A DNA stretch of 64,000 nucleotides, from contig OY783193.1 in NCBI GenBank assembly GCA_963678675.1, forward strand, positions 22,933,309-22,997,308. Direction: 5' to 3'. This stretch comes from Xiphydria camelus. Taxonomy: Eukaryota > Arthropoda > Insecta > Hymenoptera > Xiphydriidae. The position numbers and the translations under genes were made by a program. The notes under the pieces were generated by a model. That model saw only the letters and a list, made by a program, of their open reading frames with translations, had not been told where the DNA came from and searched no databases. Position 1 is the stretch's first letter. The number at the start of each line of letters is the position of its first letter. Shown in pieces: positions 10,225 through 23,610 of this stretch.

Positions 10225-12233
10225 TTGGGATTTGATGATACGTCTATTTCTGACAAGTGCAACCGTTTAAGGGACCATCTTGTGGAAACATTCCATTGTT
10301 CAAAAATACAAGAGAAGTCGGTTTGTGCTGTTTTCTCCATATTCAGACACCAATTTATTACGAGATGGAATAAAGCTCAACGAAAGATGGACAGACTGCA
10401 ACGGACCAATCAAGAGTGTCTACAAAAAACCACAGTGCTTCCTGTACGACAAATTCAACCAACACATCGTGGCCGACCTGAAGTTCCATTTCATGGAAGC
10501 AGTGAACGGTCAAAACGCCGAAAGACAGAAACTTTAATAACAAGTGTGCCTGCAGAAGAATTAGCATTTGCAGCTGGTGTGAGGCTTTGGACGGAAGGTA
10601 AAAGAGATGCAGCTTCAGTTGTTAAGGAAGTATTAACTACAACTCCGACACGAGCTTCAAAATATAAGAAAGCCTACAGATTCTTTCAACAGACTGCAGA
10701 TGATAAGGTGGCGTCCAATAAAGCTTTGTCTGTTTTTATTGAAGCAAAAATGACAAGGCATCAATATAATTTAATAAGAGAACTAGCTGAAGACAAGTAT
10801 CCACCGTACAAAACATTACAAAGGGCAAAAAAAGAATGTTACCCAGAAAACATAATAGTAACAGAAGATAAAGCGGAGGTATCATTGGAGGCGTTATTAA
10901 ACCATACCGCAACAAGAATCATGTTTTTGCAAGAAGAAGTCCTCTCAAGTTTACGTAAACAAGACGCACAACCACAACTATTAACATTAATATCAAAATG
11001 GGGATGTGATGGCAGTGCAGGCCACAGTGAATATAAGCAAAAATTCGCAAAAGAATCGCAATCAGATAGTAATGTCTTCCTAACATCATTGGTGCCTTTG
11101 CAGCTGTTGACTGAAAATGGGAAGATCATTTGGCAAAACCCTCGTCCGTCTTCACCTCGGTTCTGTCGTCCTCTATGGTTACAATTCATTCACGAGACAA
11201 CAGAAGTGACCAAAGCAGAAATGACATATATAGGAAAATAAATTGAAAATCTTGTGAACACTCCCTATGAATTAAATAATGGTACTTTTGAAATCAAGCA
11301 TTCACTACATTTTACAATGACTGATGGTAAAGTCTGCAATGCAGCTACTGAAACAACATCTACCTTGAGATGCTATCTGTGTAAAGCTACATCCAAAGAC
11401 TTTAACAACCTTAATTTGGTATATGCAAGAACCGTTGATGAAACCAATTTCAAATTTGGTTTATCTACGCTCCATGTTTGAATCCGCTTTCTTGAGTGCT
11501 TATTGCACTTGGCATACAAGCTGCCAATAAAGAAATGGCAAAGTAGAAGCGAACAGGACAAAACTATAGTTCTTGAAACTAAAAAGAAAATTCAAGCCGA
11601 ATTTAAAAATAAAATGGGATTGGTAGTGGACAAGCCAAAGCCTGGATTCGGAAGCAGTAATGATGGGAACACAGCACGAAGATTTTTTCAAAATTCTGAA
11701 CTGTCATCGACTATAACAGGCATTGATGTGCAATTAATAATTAAATTTAAAGTGATTGTACAGGTTATGGCTAGTGGTTATAAAATTAACATTGACAAAT
11801 TCAAAGCTCACTGTCGAGAAACCGCACAGTTATATGTTAACCTATATGCATGGTATCCCATGCCCACAACAGTGCAGAAAATATTGATTCACGGCCCTGA
11901 AGTTATTAAGTCAGCTATTTTTCCTATTGGTCAACTTAGCGAAGAAGCGCAGGAAGCTCGCAATAAAGACATTCGTAAATATAGAGAGGGACAATCAAGA
12001 AAATGTTCGCGTGAACAAACAATGCGTGACGTCTTCAATAATTTATTAGTGTCATCAGACCCATTAATAACATCTTCACGGAAATTAGTCCAAAAAAGAT
12101 CTACGTAAAGCAAATCAGTTACAGATCTTTTAGAGGAACCTGATCTAACGCAACAATACACGGAGGATGTGAAGAACAAACAGAAACCGAAATTGACAAC
12201 ACATCTGACTCCGAAGATTCAGATGAGAATTAG
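10225..12233 (+). pseudogene. Transib (RAG1-like) transposase pseudogene
   Basis: Almost the whole transposase is readable in one frame. It has a helical, basic N-terminal region (RGRPEVPFHGSSERSKRRKTE), then KWGCDGSAGHSEYKQKF carrying the DGS that matches the first catalytic Asp region of Transib/RAG1 cores. NPRPSSPRFCRPLWLQF, a CYLCKAT cysteine pair, GSSNDGNTARRFF and PTTVQKILIHG...PIGQLSEEAQEARNKD follow, all typical of Transib. Three in-frame stops (TAA 11239-11241, TGA 11479-11481 at an expected Trp, TAA 12106-12108) and a late shift before the acidic tail (SDSEDSDEN) inactivate it. No ATG starts the frame before residue ~55, and the first codon available is TTG, so the start is eroded or missing. 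It lies between the repeat arm at 9645-10221 and its inverted partner at 13130-13620. Confidence 0.88.
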
Positions 12234-12466
12234 TCACGATTTGTAGTACCTACCTATTTGATAAATAAGTTTTGTTTCATAAATACACCCACAGAAAACC
12301 TCAAACCTCGTGTTTTTTAAAAACATTTTAGCAAGTCTAAACACAATTAGTAATATTTAATTTATCACCCTGTACCACCATTTTAACATGCTATCAATTC
12401 TTAAAAATATATTTATGTTTATCATCTACGATAAGTTAAGGAGGGGAACGCGGATATTGAAATTTC
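12234..12466 (+). other. 3' flank of Transib gene
   Basis: This is AT-rich non-coding sequence after the Transib stop. It holds AATAAG-type near-signals but no clear polyadenylation hexamer. It leads into the 122-bp tandem repeat. Confidence 0.4.
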
Positions 12467-13016
12467 GACTTTGGATTCGTAATCAGCGACCCCAAAAACC
12501 CCCGAGTACTCAATTTCACATAGATTCGATCAATTTTTGAAATACCTTTCCGCCATATTTGATCCGCCATATTGTTTTTCGAACTTTCGACTTTGGATTC
12601 GTAATCAGCGATCCTAAGAACCCCCGAGTACTCAATTTCACACAGATTCGATCAATTTTTGAGATACCGTTCCGCCCTATTTGATCCGCCATATTGTTTT
12701 TCGAACTTTCGACTTTGGATTCGTAATCAGCGATCATAAAAACCCCCGAGTACTCAATTTCACACAGATTCGATCAATTTTTGAGATACCGTTCCGCCAT
12801 ATTTGATCCGCCACATTGTTTTTCGAACTTTCGACTTTGGATTCGTAATCAGCGACCCCAAAAACCCCCGAGTACTCAATTTCACACAGATTCGATCAAT
12901 TTTTGAGATACCTTTCCGCCATATTTGATCCGCCATATTGTTTTTCGAACTTTCGACTTTGGATTCGTAATCAGCGACCCCAAAAAACCCCCAAGTACTC
13001 AATTTCACCTTGATTA
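12467..13016 (+). repeat. 122-bp tandem repeat, four and a half units
   Basis: Units begin GACTTTGGATTCGTAATCAG at 12467, 12589, 12711, 12833 and 12955, an exact 122-bp spacing. Each contains AAACCCCCGAGTACTCAATT, a GATTCGATCAATTTTTGA block and CCGCCATATTTGATCCGCCA. Minus-strand reading frames (SLITNPKSKVRKT...) run through the repeat only because of its periodicity. Related single monomers lie inside small elements at 23833-24245 and 26700-27050. It sits between the Transib stop and the right inverted segment. Confidence 0.95.
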
Positions 13017-13129
13017 ATACACTTTTCGAATTTTGGCCAAGTAAACCGGTCTCTGGCCCCACTGTACGGCGCCGCTCGCTTATCGCAAAGCTATTGTTAT
13101 CGCAATTACTGCCATGGAACAGGCTCGGT

Positions 13130-13618
13130 CGGCGTTAGCATATTATCAGCGTAGCTTAGAATTTCTCAATAAATATATGGTTATAACCAAAACTATGCTT
13201 AGTTACGCCATATAAATTGATTATTCTCTATTAAAAGAGACCAGAATAAACGTTATAAGTTACATATTAACAGAGATTTTTCTTTAGCAACGCGAAGCCA
13301 CGCCCCTTGCGCCTGAAAGTCGAGAATTCGATTTCTCGGCCAATATATATATGTCAAAATGTCCCAAAAATTCCGCCTATCTTCGGCGATAGTCGACCAT
13401 TATCGGAAATGTGTACACAGATGCGACCACACGCATACGACATCAAATGTATGTGAGAATGTGTGAGAGAATATATTTCTTGAATGTTTGGTTATGGTTT
13501 TCAAAGTTAATAAAATATTTCCATTTTCGCGAAACGATTTCCCTTGCGTTTATTTCGATCCTCGGACGCGCTTGTTAATAAAAAGTAAAAAATTCAGTAT
13601 AATCGGAGTTTTGAATCT
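13130..13618 (-). repeat. Inverted partner of the 9645-10221 segment
   Basis: This is the diverged reverse complement of 9645-10160: AATAAATATATGGTTATAACCA, GCAACGCGAAGCCACGCCCC, CCTCGGACGCGCTTGTTAAT and the CTCCGATTATACTG end match in order. With 9645-10221 it brackets the Transib gene, so the pair may be the element's long terminal inverted repeats. The innermost part with the near-palindrome GAGACACTACCGTGTCTC is missing here. Confidence 0.75.
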
Positions 13619-15640
13619 CAATAGTGGTGAATGTGACAGACGCTCCGTATAGTTTAATAATCGTTTGTATTTTTTTTCGAATAATCGAGATAGTGAACGG
13701 ATGCAGTGCTATGTTTCTCTGGTTGCCTGTGCATAAAGAGCAGGAAAGGAGACGGCAGTATCTCAGAAGAATTGCCATCAGATAAGTTTAATTACCATCT
13801 GACAGTTTTAACTTCACTTTCGATGGAAGGACAAATATTTTTGTGGTAATTATATTTTTTGTTTTCAGCGTCATGCGAGCATGGGACGAATTGATCGTTT
13901 TTCTTCTCTGTCACAATCAAAGCCTTGGGAGAAAAATAGGAGATGCAATGGAATTGGATCACAACAATCAAGTAATTACTGTATCATTATTTTTTCTCTA
14001 TCGATATATTTCCTCTTTCGTACTATTACAAGTTCCAATTTACAAACCGACCTGTCAAACCTGAAGTGTACATGTACCTCACTTCTATTTCATCTCTTCT
14101 TCGTCTCCGATGTAACGACATTCAATGAGGAATCACTGATACCGATTAGGGTTCGAGGGTTATTCCTTATTCCTTCTAGCACAGAGAGCATCGATATTTT
14201 ACTGCACCTGTATTCTTCTGGGACTTCCTAAAATAATTTTAAAAATCCCATATGATTGTTATTTACAATTTGTTACAGATCGTATGCGAACCCGAGGGGG
14301 TTTCTTTCGAATGAGGGATCATCCACTTGTTGTTCCAAGAACCAGTTGCATTAGTTCATTCGGCGAGCTGGATCTGCTGCCTCGAGTGCATGGACGTGCG
14401 TCACTTTAAATGGATGAAAATCTTTATCCATCAATATCCTCCCTATCATGGTCTTGCTGATTCTAACCACTGTTGCCACAGCCCGAATACTCGTCGAGGT
14501 TTACTCCTTATTCTTTTTAGCACAGATCGATATTATGCTGCACCTGTATTCTTCTGGGTCTTCCTAAAATAATTATAAAAACTCCATATAATTCAACCCT
14601 GACAAATACAATCTTATCGAGGAAATCTTTCGGCGTAGTGATTCCGAAACGTTTCTATGATGTTTTGCAACATTCGCAAATTTATCGAGAAATATATATT
14701 TCTAACATACGGTAGTATTCACGAATAATGTAAAATATCGCAGGAATATTACAGAAGTTACTAGCAATACCGTGCTTTGTGGGGTGTAAATCATGATATT
14801 TTGTAATTTCCATCGTTACACCAGAGGCGAAGAAGAGATGAAATAGAAGTGAGGTACATGTACACTTCACGTTTGACAGGTCGGTATATAAATTGAAACA
14901 TGCGATAGTAGTATAATACGGTGTCCGATTTTTTCCAACAACTGTTGCTTCAACTTCCAGTGATATTAAGTATTACTGCAGAACTAGTAGGTTAGAAGGT
15001 TTGCATGAAGACACATGATTTTCTGACATGTCATCTTGTACAGGTCTAACCGAAGAGGATCTAGCTCGTGTCCTGTCCGTAAAAAGATGACTCGATGGAC
15101 ATTGGAGAATGTCAGACTTGTCCTACATTAATTGCAATACGCGCTTCTCGTTTCAACTATTCCAGCGTTAAATAACTTTTACTCCTTTCAAGCTAATAAC
15201 CTTTCATGAACTCTTCGTGGTAGGAGGCAGCGATCGATAATAGCGACTCGTCCTAGTCAAGTTCGTCTATTAAAACTAAAAGGCAATTCGGTGTGCCGAA
15301 GTACTACCTCCGATAATGTGCTCGAGCTCACGGTTTATTCTGCGATTAACATTAACATTACCGTAACGTTAACGTAATCGTGATTATGCTCGGGTGATGG
15401 GTTTTCCAAAAGAGGTAAAATTGATGCTAAACATCGGACGCTGTAAGCTGACTTGCTAGTGTATGCTTTGCAACTGGAACATCATCCTAGGAATAATGTG
15501 TCTACGATTAGTCACAATCATTGATCGCTGCCCCCTAAGATGAACAATTTGTACAAGAGGTAAATACCGTGAAAGAAGTGAAAGTTATTTAAAGCAGGAA
15601 TAGTTGAAACGGAAAGCGCATATTGCAACGAAAGTTAAAC
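13619..15640 (-). repeat. Diverged third copy of the large arm
   Basis: Continuing from the preceding segment, this matches the arm in inverted orientation but with deletions and many substitutions. The palindromic block survives as a half copy (13619-14060). A DDE_3 remnant can be seen near 14280-14400 on the minus strand, and 14930-15280 and 15480-15640 match 31240-31760. About 200 bp at 15290-15480 interrupts the match. An imperfect inverted pair (CTGAAGTGTACATGTACCTC at 14062 and its complement near 14866) brackets 14062-14880. No usable gene remains. Confidence 0.65.
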
Positions 15641-15669
15641 ACAAGCAGTGCAGTTGCAGTTTGTTGTTA

Positions 15670-15726
15670 TTTTAAATAAATTCATACACTTATATTATAC
15701 CACCAGTATTATAGTGGAAAAAATAT

Positions 15727-15730
<4 letters not shown>
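15670..15730 (-). repeat. Small internal fragment of FB1
   Basis: TTTAAATAAATTCATACACT and the following CCACCAGTAT...ATAGTGGA...AAATATGAA match the centre of FB1 (compare 36071-36260) with the middle deleted. It abuts the CT tract directly, so it is a rearranged remnant. Confidence 0.6.
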
Positions 15731-16301
<571 letters not shown>

Positions 16302-16473
16302 ATGATGATGATGATGTAGTTTATTATTCAAAGTAGAACAAATAATATGTGCTCTTGGTAGAGCTCAGTGTACAAGCATGAGTAAGTCATATAAATACTA
16401 AATACTAAGCTATGCTAATTACTAAATACTAAAAGAAAAAAAATGCTAATAATAGTTGGGCATAAGATACGAT

Positions 16474-19400
16474 TCAATTTAAGCAAGAGCATATGAGGTA
16501 AAGCAGGTTAAAATAATAGTGTAGATTGAAATTAAATGTAAATAGGAGTAAGCTTAAGCGCGTATATAAATTAATGCTAGCGAGATTATGTTTGCCGCGG
16601 GCAGTGAATTTAGTCAAGTAGTCAAGTAGAGTTTTCCGAGTTGAATAGCCACTGTTTGGTTCTTGCTTAAAAGCGCCGGGTGTGGAGACTTCAATAATGT
16701 CCGGTGGTAAGGAGTTCCATAAGTATGGAGCAGATACCGCGAAGGACGACTTAAAGGCCTCAGTCCTATGCATGGGTATGGTGAGGAGCGATGATGTCCA
16801 GTCCGACTTGAGGATCGATGTGAGCTGTATGATAGTAGTTCAGAAAGGAACAGTGGCCGATTTGTAGAGATAGTATTATAAGTAAGCGTGGCGAGGAACA
16901 ATTCCTTCGAGACTCGATAGTAAGCCAACCAAGTTCACGGCGGTATTGACTAATGTGGGTATCGCGCGGTAATCCAAAAATATAGCGAATCCCTTTATTA
17001 ACTAGTCGTTGGAGCTTGAGATTGAGAACCGTTCCAGCTCCATTTAGAGCAACCGTACAGTAGTCTAAGTGAGGTAAGATTAAAGCGCTGACCAATATTT
17101 TCCGAAGGCTGAAGTTGGTGTAAGGTCGGAGTCGATGCAGTTGATAGTAGGATCGATTGATTTTTGCAGTGACAAAGCGGACATGTTCTTTAAAGTTGAG
17201 TTTGGAGTCGATAATCAATCCTAGATTCCTCACCGAGTTGACGAGCGGGATGTTAATACCATTGGACAAGTGGTGGAAGACTGCCGGAATTGATGGAGTT
17301 GATGTAACGCTCATTGCCAAGGATGATCGCTTTAGTCTTGCCAAGATTGAGTTTGAGAGGTTGTTGTGAGCCCAGCGGTCAATACGGAGTATATCTTCGT
17401 TGAGTTTGGCTATACATGAGTTTAGTTCGCGAGGAGGACAATTCAGATAGATTTGGCAGATCATCGGCGTATAGCAGGCGTTTAGCGTTTATGATGCTGC
17501 TCCCTATATCGTTGATAAATAACGAGAATAAGAGCGGCCTCAGCACTGAACCTTGAGGACACAGCATTAGTATGCTGCCAACTAGTGAGAGCGCTATCGG
17601 ATATTTTGATGGCTTGAGATCTGCCCTGGAGATAAGACATGAACCACTCAATAGTCCGCTGGGCAAAGCCCACTCGTTGGAGTTTGAGGGCCAGTATGCT
17701 GTGCGATACAGTATCGAAGGCCTTTGAAAAGTCGAACAGCACTAAAACAGTGATCTGACGACGTTCCATATTGTGCCTGATATCGTTTATAAGTTTTACA
17801 AGAGCTGACTGAGTGCTGTGCCCTGACCGAAAACCACATTGGTATGGATCGAGGAGTGTGTTTTGGTTCAAGTAGGTGACTACTTGGTTGTAGATAACCT
17901 TTTCAAATATCTGCTAAGTGTGGGTAGTAGAGAGATAGGACGGTAGTCGTTCACGGTGGACGGCACAGGGATTTTATTGATAGGCATTATAACCGCTTTT
18001 TCCAGGCGGAGGGAAGCAACAGTCGCGAATTGATTTATTAAATATCGCCAGACAAACAACGGTGAGGATATGGCGTAGACTGCGTATTAGTTTGAGGTTT
18101 ACCCCGTCTGCGCCCTGAGCATTGGAATGAGAGCAGTCTATAGCTTTTTCAATCTCGAGTTCGCAGACGGAAGTTAATTCCAGCGGCGGATTCTTTAGAG
18201 GTACGGTTGGCAGGTCACGTATAGCGGTTTCTGAATTAGGTTCAGTTGTGATTGTCGATATTTTGGCAAAGGAAAGATTCAATGTTTCGGCCGGGACTGC
18301 AAGGGGAGGAGTGCTCGCTGACTTAATGAGCCCGAGTTTACGTAGTTCTTGCCATGTACCAGTCATGGAGAGACCCTGGAGGCGAGATTGGTAGTAGTTT
18401 ATCCTGGCATCAGCTAGTTCAGTGAGCCATTGCTTGCGTTTTAGCCTGTATTCAACTAAATCCTTTTTCCTTCTGTTTCTTCTCCAGCGCCTGTAGACAG
18501 TTCGAGTGACTTTTTCGGCATTTTTCAGCTCGGGTGTCACCCATTGAGCATGAGAGGTAGAGTTAACCCTAGTTTTAGTGATGGGCGCGACGCGATCGAT
18601 TACAGGCAAAAATCGTTGGTAGAAGTTATCAAGTGCAGCATCTGTAGAGGGCGCCCGATCCACCACCAATGTCCAGTCGATGGAATTAAGTTCTTCTTCA
18701 GCCTCCTGAATGTGGTTTAGTTTACGAGTAGAGATGAACTTAGTCTCAGGAAGAAGTCGATGAGTCTCAATCGCAACGTGAATTAGATGATGACCTGCTC
18801 CCAATGGCACATCAGATTTTCCGTATGACAAGACCTTATCGGATTCGTCAACAAGACAAAGATCTAGCCAAGTTGAGGAGGTTTCCGTGACGTGCGTAAA
18901 ACCATGATTGACCAGAGTGAGGGAGTTGTCTCGCAGCAGTGACCTGATATATTGTGCATCGAAGTTATTGGACAGCTGATCAGCGTTGAAATCCCCGAGG
19001 ATTATTTTGTGGCTGTAACCCTCCATAGCATCGGCGATAATGAGTCCAAGGTCTCGTGGGGAGGTGAATGGTGCATGGGGCGGACGGTAGACAACTGCTG
19101 CAAACACAGATTCCATATGAGACCCGCTGACTTCACAGCATAGATACTCAGGAGTACCGGGTTTGCCTGTCCACGTCGCGTCAGACATGGAGATAACCTT
19201 GACCGACAGTGACTCATGGGTGTAAAGTCCGACTCCACCTCCGTTAACATTTCTATCATTGCGTATGAAATTGAACCCAGAGATGGCTACGGTAGAGGAC
19301 GGGATTTTTCCAGCAAGCCAGGTTTCCGTGACAGCAATTAGCTGGTACTGGGGGTTGTTGTCGAGATGGTACTTCAGTATATCGAGATGCGAACGGAGAG

Positions 19401-19485
19401 AGTTGACGTTAAGGCAACAGGCTCGAAAACTGTCTTGGTTTTTGTCATTAGGATGATGCTGTGATGCGAGGACAGGCTTAGTAAG
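16474..19485 (-). pseudogene. LINE copy A ORF2: endonuclease and reverse transcriptase
   Basis: The frame directly continues ORF1 after its TGA. The N-side shows the EEP endonuclease motifs CCLNVNSLRSHLD (Asn) and AVTETWL (Glu), then VYRPPHAPF, LGDFNADQLS and GAGHHLIHVAI (the catalytic His region). The linker leads to the reverse transcriptase: ADGVNLKLIR, DPYQCGFRSGHST, VLFDFSKAFDTV, PQGSVLRPLLFSLF and the catalytic LLYADD. The end has PHLDYCTVALNGAG and FAVSAPYLWNSLPPD. The first ATG (19188) lies after the second catalytic residue, so it cannot start a complete enzyme. Frameshifts near 18000, 17530 and 17465 and stops near the end break the gene. Family recognition is firm; the copy is dead. 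Confidence 0.85.
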
Positions 19486-20583
19486 TCAGATGGGCTGAGA
19501 GGAGTAGAGGCTGATTAATTTAGGCAAATCGTATTTTGATGAGATCGTGTGTATGAGTCCTCCGTCAGATTTTTTGGCTAGTATTGCTCCAGAAGTGCAC
19601 CATATATATTTAAACCCAGCCGCCTTAAGAGTGGTCTTAGCTTCAGCAAGTAAGCGATAAGTGTGTCCAGGCATCATCTCGTTGAGGTTTACTGTAGAAT
19701 TCACGGAGCGCATAGATGAGTTAAGGGTGACACCTTGACTAGTCATATATTCGTTAAGTTGGGAAAGTTTGAGTGCTCCAAATTTCCGTTTAGCAGTGAT
19801 AATTCTTTTCACTAGAAGATTATCTTTGCAGACAACTGCAAATGGAATTCGTGACGGCACAGTAGCTTCCACTTGGTCTGGTGTGTTGGTTGCCTGGAGC
19901 ATTTGAGGCTTGCAGAGTAGTCTGGTGCTCGTGATGTCGCCCTCAGTGGTTTGAAGCTTAAGTACACCCAGAATGGCATGAAAAAGTTGGGGGGCCGTCT
20001 CTTGTGAGACTGCGCTAGCAGGGATGCCTGAGACCACCAGCTCCTGATTGGTTGACTGACTGGCTAGAGTGCGCTGGGATGACAGCGTGTTGGAGTTGGC
20101 AGCAGCAGTGAGTTGCTCAGGAGTGGGGCTAACAGTAGAGGGTCTAGGGGTTAAAGCCATTGTAGTCGCCATGGCGTTCAAACGCGCTTCAAAGCTTCCC
20201 AGGGCTTGTCTAAAGTCAGCACCTTCTTGCGTTAGCTTATTTGTCGTGGTTTCCAGTTGGTCAGTGGTTATCTTCAAAGCAGATACGTCGGTTACAACCG
20301 ACTCTAAGACTGTACGCATAGCGGGGAGATCCTGTAGGACCTTAAATATCCGGTCTTGACCTTCGCTGAGTACGTCGAATCGCTCCATCATGGCATTATG
20401 AGTAGCAGAAGTCCGAGTTTCGCGAGTATCTTTCTTGACCGCATTGGCTTTATCCGATTTCGAGGCCTCTTCAGACTCATAGCTGGGCTTAGTACGATTA
20501 CGACTTGAATCGGATGAAGGTTGTGAGGACCCAGGGTTAGTGGGGGAATTGAGACGGAGAGGTCTACGTGTTCGGTCCGCCAT
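19486..20583 (-). CDS. LINE copy A ORF1 protein
   Basis: A 365-residue open frame starts at ATG 20583 and ends in TGA at 19486-19488. The N-terminal ~65 residues are Ser/Arg-rich and basic. Residues ~70-150 form a probable coiled coil (FDVLSEGQDRIFKVLQDLP onwards). The C-terminal half resembles the RRM-like and C-terminal domains of LINE ORF1 RNA-binding chaperones, with VVSGIPASAV, IPFAVVCKDNLLVKRI and AAGFKYIWCTSGAILAK. It should coat the LINE RNA. It is homologous along its length to 40771-41805. The reading frame is intact although ORF2 is not. Whether it is expressed is unknown. Confidence 0.8.
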   Translation of the reverse strand: MADRTRRPLRLNSPTNPGSSQPSSDSSRNRTKPSYESEEASKSDKANAVKKDTRETRTSATHNAMMERFDVLSEGQDRIFKVLQDLPAMRTVLESVVTDVSALKITTDQLETTTNKLTQEGADFRQALGSFEARLNAMATTMALTPRPSTVSPTPEQLTAAANSNTLSSQRTLASQSTNQELVVSGIPASAVSQETAPQLFHAILGVLKLQTTEGDITSTRLLCKPQMLQATNTPDQVEATVPSRIPFAVVCKDNLLVKRIITAKRKFGALKLSQLNEYMTSQGVTLNSSMRSVNSTVNLNEMMPGHTYRLLAEAKTTLKAAGFKYIWCTSGAILAKKSDGGLIHTISSKYDLPKLISLYSSQPI

Positions 20584-21007
20584 AGTTTAAATGACAATGT
20601 AAGAGCGTTTATAGGGAGTGGTAACTTTGAAGTCGAGACGAGTGAGAGATAGGGAGAAAGTCGAGGAGAAAGTACTAGTTCCAAGCGAGTAACCCAGGCG
20701 GCGGTACTGGGTAATTCCACTAGTGGATAAGGGAGAAGGTCGAGGAGAAAGTTAGCGGAGAAGCGGGCATGCGCGGTCACTCAGAGAGATGGCAGATAGT
20801 CTAACCTCCAAGCCGGAGACGCCAGTGATAATCCTGCTAGGCGCTTAGCTATGGGCTTCCACAGGAAAGAAAATCACACTAGAGAGAGAAGCCCGCGAGA
20901 AATAGCGTGTGGAGGTAGGTAGCAGAAAGCGACTGTGTGCGAAATAATGCAGAGAAGTTAGAGAAGTATGGAGACACAGAGACACACCACGCTGTACTCA
21001 CGCGGCC

Positions 21008-22235
<1,228 letters not shown>

Positions 22236-22685
22236 GATCAATGCTTGATCTCCGCGGGGTAGTAAATCCCGAAGACACTCGTTCATGACACGACTACTTA
22301 CCAGACATACCGCAAGGCGAATTCTAAGCTCACGGCTGTTGATTGAACGTGTGGTGAAGTGGTTCAAACCGAGCGGTTGGTTCAAATGACATATTGGTTG
22401 GTAACATATTCGAGTTAAAGAGATGCAGTAGTTTAATGAATTAACGGTGGTTTACAATTAGTTGCTCCGAATGCACTGGGTACGATACATTACACTGGTA
22501 TGTTTCGAGCGAAGTTGAAGGACTTACTACCTCAATATGCTGGACTTGACAGAATACTCTGTGCTGGACGAGGCACTGTTCACTTGGTTATACACACACT
22601 GACTATCGTGCATTCCGTAGCGGCTTATATATCTTACATCTAATAGTAATTGCAAGGTGGTGGGGAATTAGACTTTCTGTGAAAG
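22236..22685. repeat. 5' end region of the truncated Transib, shared with 49545-49760
   Basis: GATCTCCGCGGGGTAGTAAA, TCCCGAAGACACT and ACACGACTA match, with substitutions, the block at 49550-49620. Similarity continues patchily through ATATTGG/GAGATAC-like stretches up to about 22460. Its position just upstream of the ATG suggests promoter and terminal sequence of that Transib lineage. Nothing else is recognised up to 22685. Confidence 0.5.
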
Positions 22686-22688
22686 GTA

Positions 22689-23610
22689 GGGGAAAGTCGG
22701 GTAAGATGACGAGGCATGTAAGATGACGAATTCGATATTTAACAATATTGACGCTAGATTAAGGGCCGGTTCCTACACCATTAGAAAGCGCTAGTGCCGC
22801 GTCACCCACGGCAACCCCAAAATTCCCATCCTAGTGCACATGTCGTCCACTGAAAGGGAAAACGTGATTTCGTGCTCCGTCGTTATAAGTTTTTGAAGGT
22901 GTTCCGTAAGGAATTACGCTTGCTGAGTAAGTATTTTCAATTTCTACTTGTGATATTCTTAAAGTACTGCTTAAAACACGTCTATTGATGTATAATTTCA
23001 ATATTTTCTGGTTAGTTGAAGTTCAGAAATATTTTACTAAACTCAAAATGACGATGTCGGGTAAGATGACGAACTTACGTAGATAGATACCGGGTTCCTA
23101 AATATTTAACTTCGCGTTCTTCACTTGAATCTTTTACTTAAGTACTTTGCAGTTGATAGGTTTCCAGCTATTTCTATATGGCTTTACGTTTTGTTCTGTT
23201 ATTCTAAGTCATTTTATGTCAAAAGTTTTTCTAAGTCACCAAAACTTGGCGTAGCTGAGTTCTTTGGCAACGTAATTATGTACTCAAATATGATGATATG
23301 AGACTGTGTTGTGATAGCGTTTTAATGAGAAAAATAAGTATATTTGTTGTTGAAATCATGTATTCGTCGTCTTACCCTACCCGGTTCGTCATCTTACCCA
23401 CACAAGGGGGTAAGGTGACGAAGATCACTTTTATTTCTAAATTGCATTTTTTAAGTACTAGACTTGTGAAATTCAATTTTTCAAATATATAGCTTCAAAC
23501 TAGAGAGTTTGAAGAATATGATGGAGATATTCTGGCATCGATTCAGTAAATATTAAGGTCAGGAAAAATCATCAAAGCTTAAAACGTCGTCATCTTACCC
23601 GACTTTCCCC
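22689..23610. mobile_element. TIR element starting GGGGAAAGTCGGGTAAGATG, flanked by TA
   Basis: The terminal inverted repeats are perfect over about 24 bp (GGGGAAAGTCGGGTAAGATG and onward to ACGA). TA dinucleotides at 22687-22688 and 23611-23612 fit a TA target-site duplication. The GGGTAAGATGACGA motif recurs several times inside in both orientations (about 22719, 23057, 23370-23420), a subterminal-repeat pattern where a transposase could bind. No transposase frame is present, so it is non-autonomous. Confidence 0.75.

Larger units (their letters stand above)
16302..21007 (-). mobile_element. Non-LTR retrotransposon (LINE), copy A, in (TC)n
   Basis: This is a full-length-looking LINE of about 4.7 kb on the minus strand. 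It has a 5' UTR (21007-20584), ORF1 (20583-19486), ORF2 (19485 to about 16474) and a 3' end with AATAAACTACATC followed by (ATC)5. The sense strand is flanked by (TC)n on both sides. The 5' end aligns with that of copy B (GGAGGTTAG...CTGCCATCT in both). ORF1 has a coiled coil plus L1-like C-terminal domain, and ORF2 has EEP endonuclease, reverse transcriptase and a C-terminal APYLWNSLP-type tail without RNase H. That points to the CR1/L2-like supergroup; the exact clade is not assigned. Confidence 0.85.

Noticed and set aside
12467..13016. CRISPR-like regular repeats
   Set aside because: The whole 122-bp unit repeats, with no unique spacers, in a eukaryotic transposon context; it is a tandem satellite.
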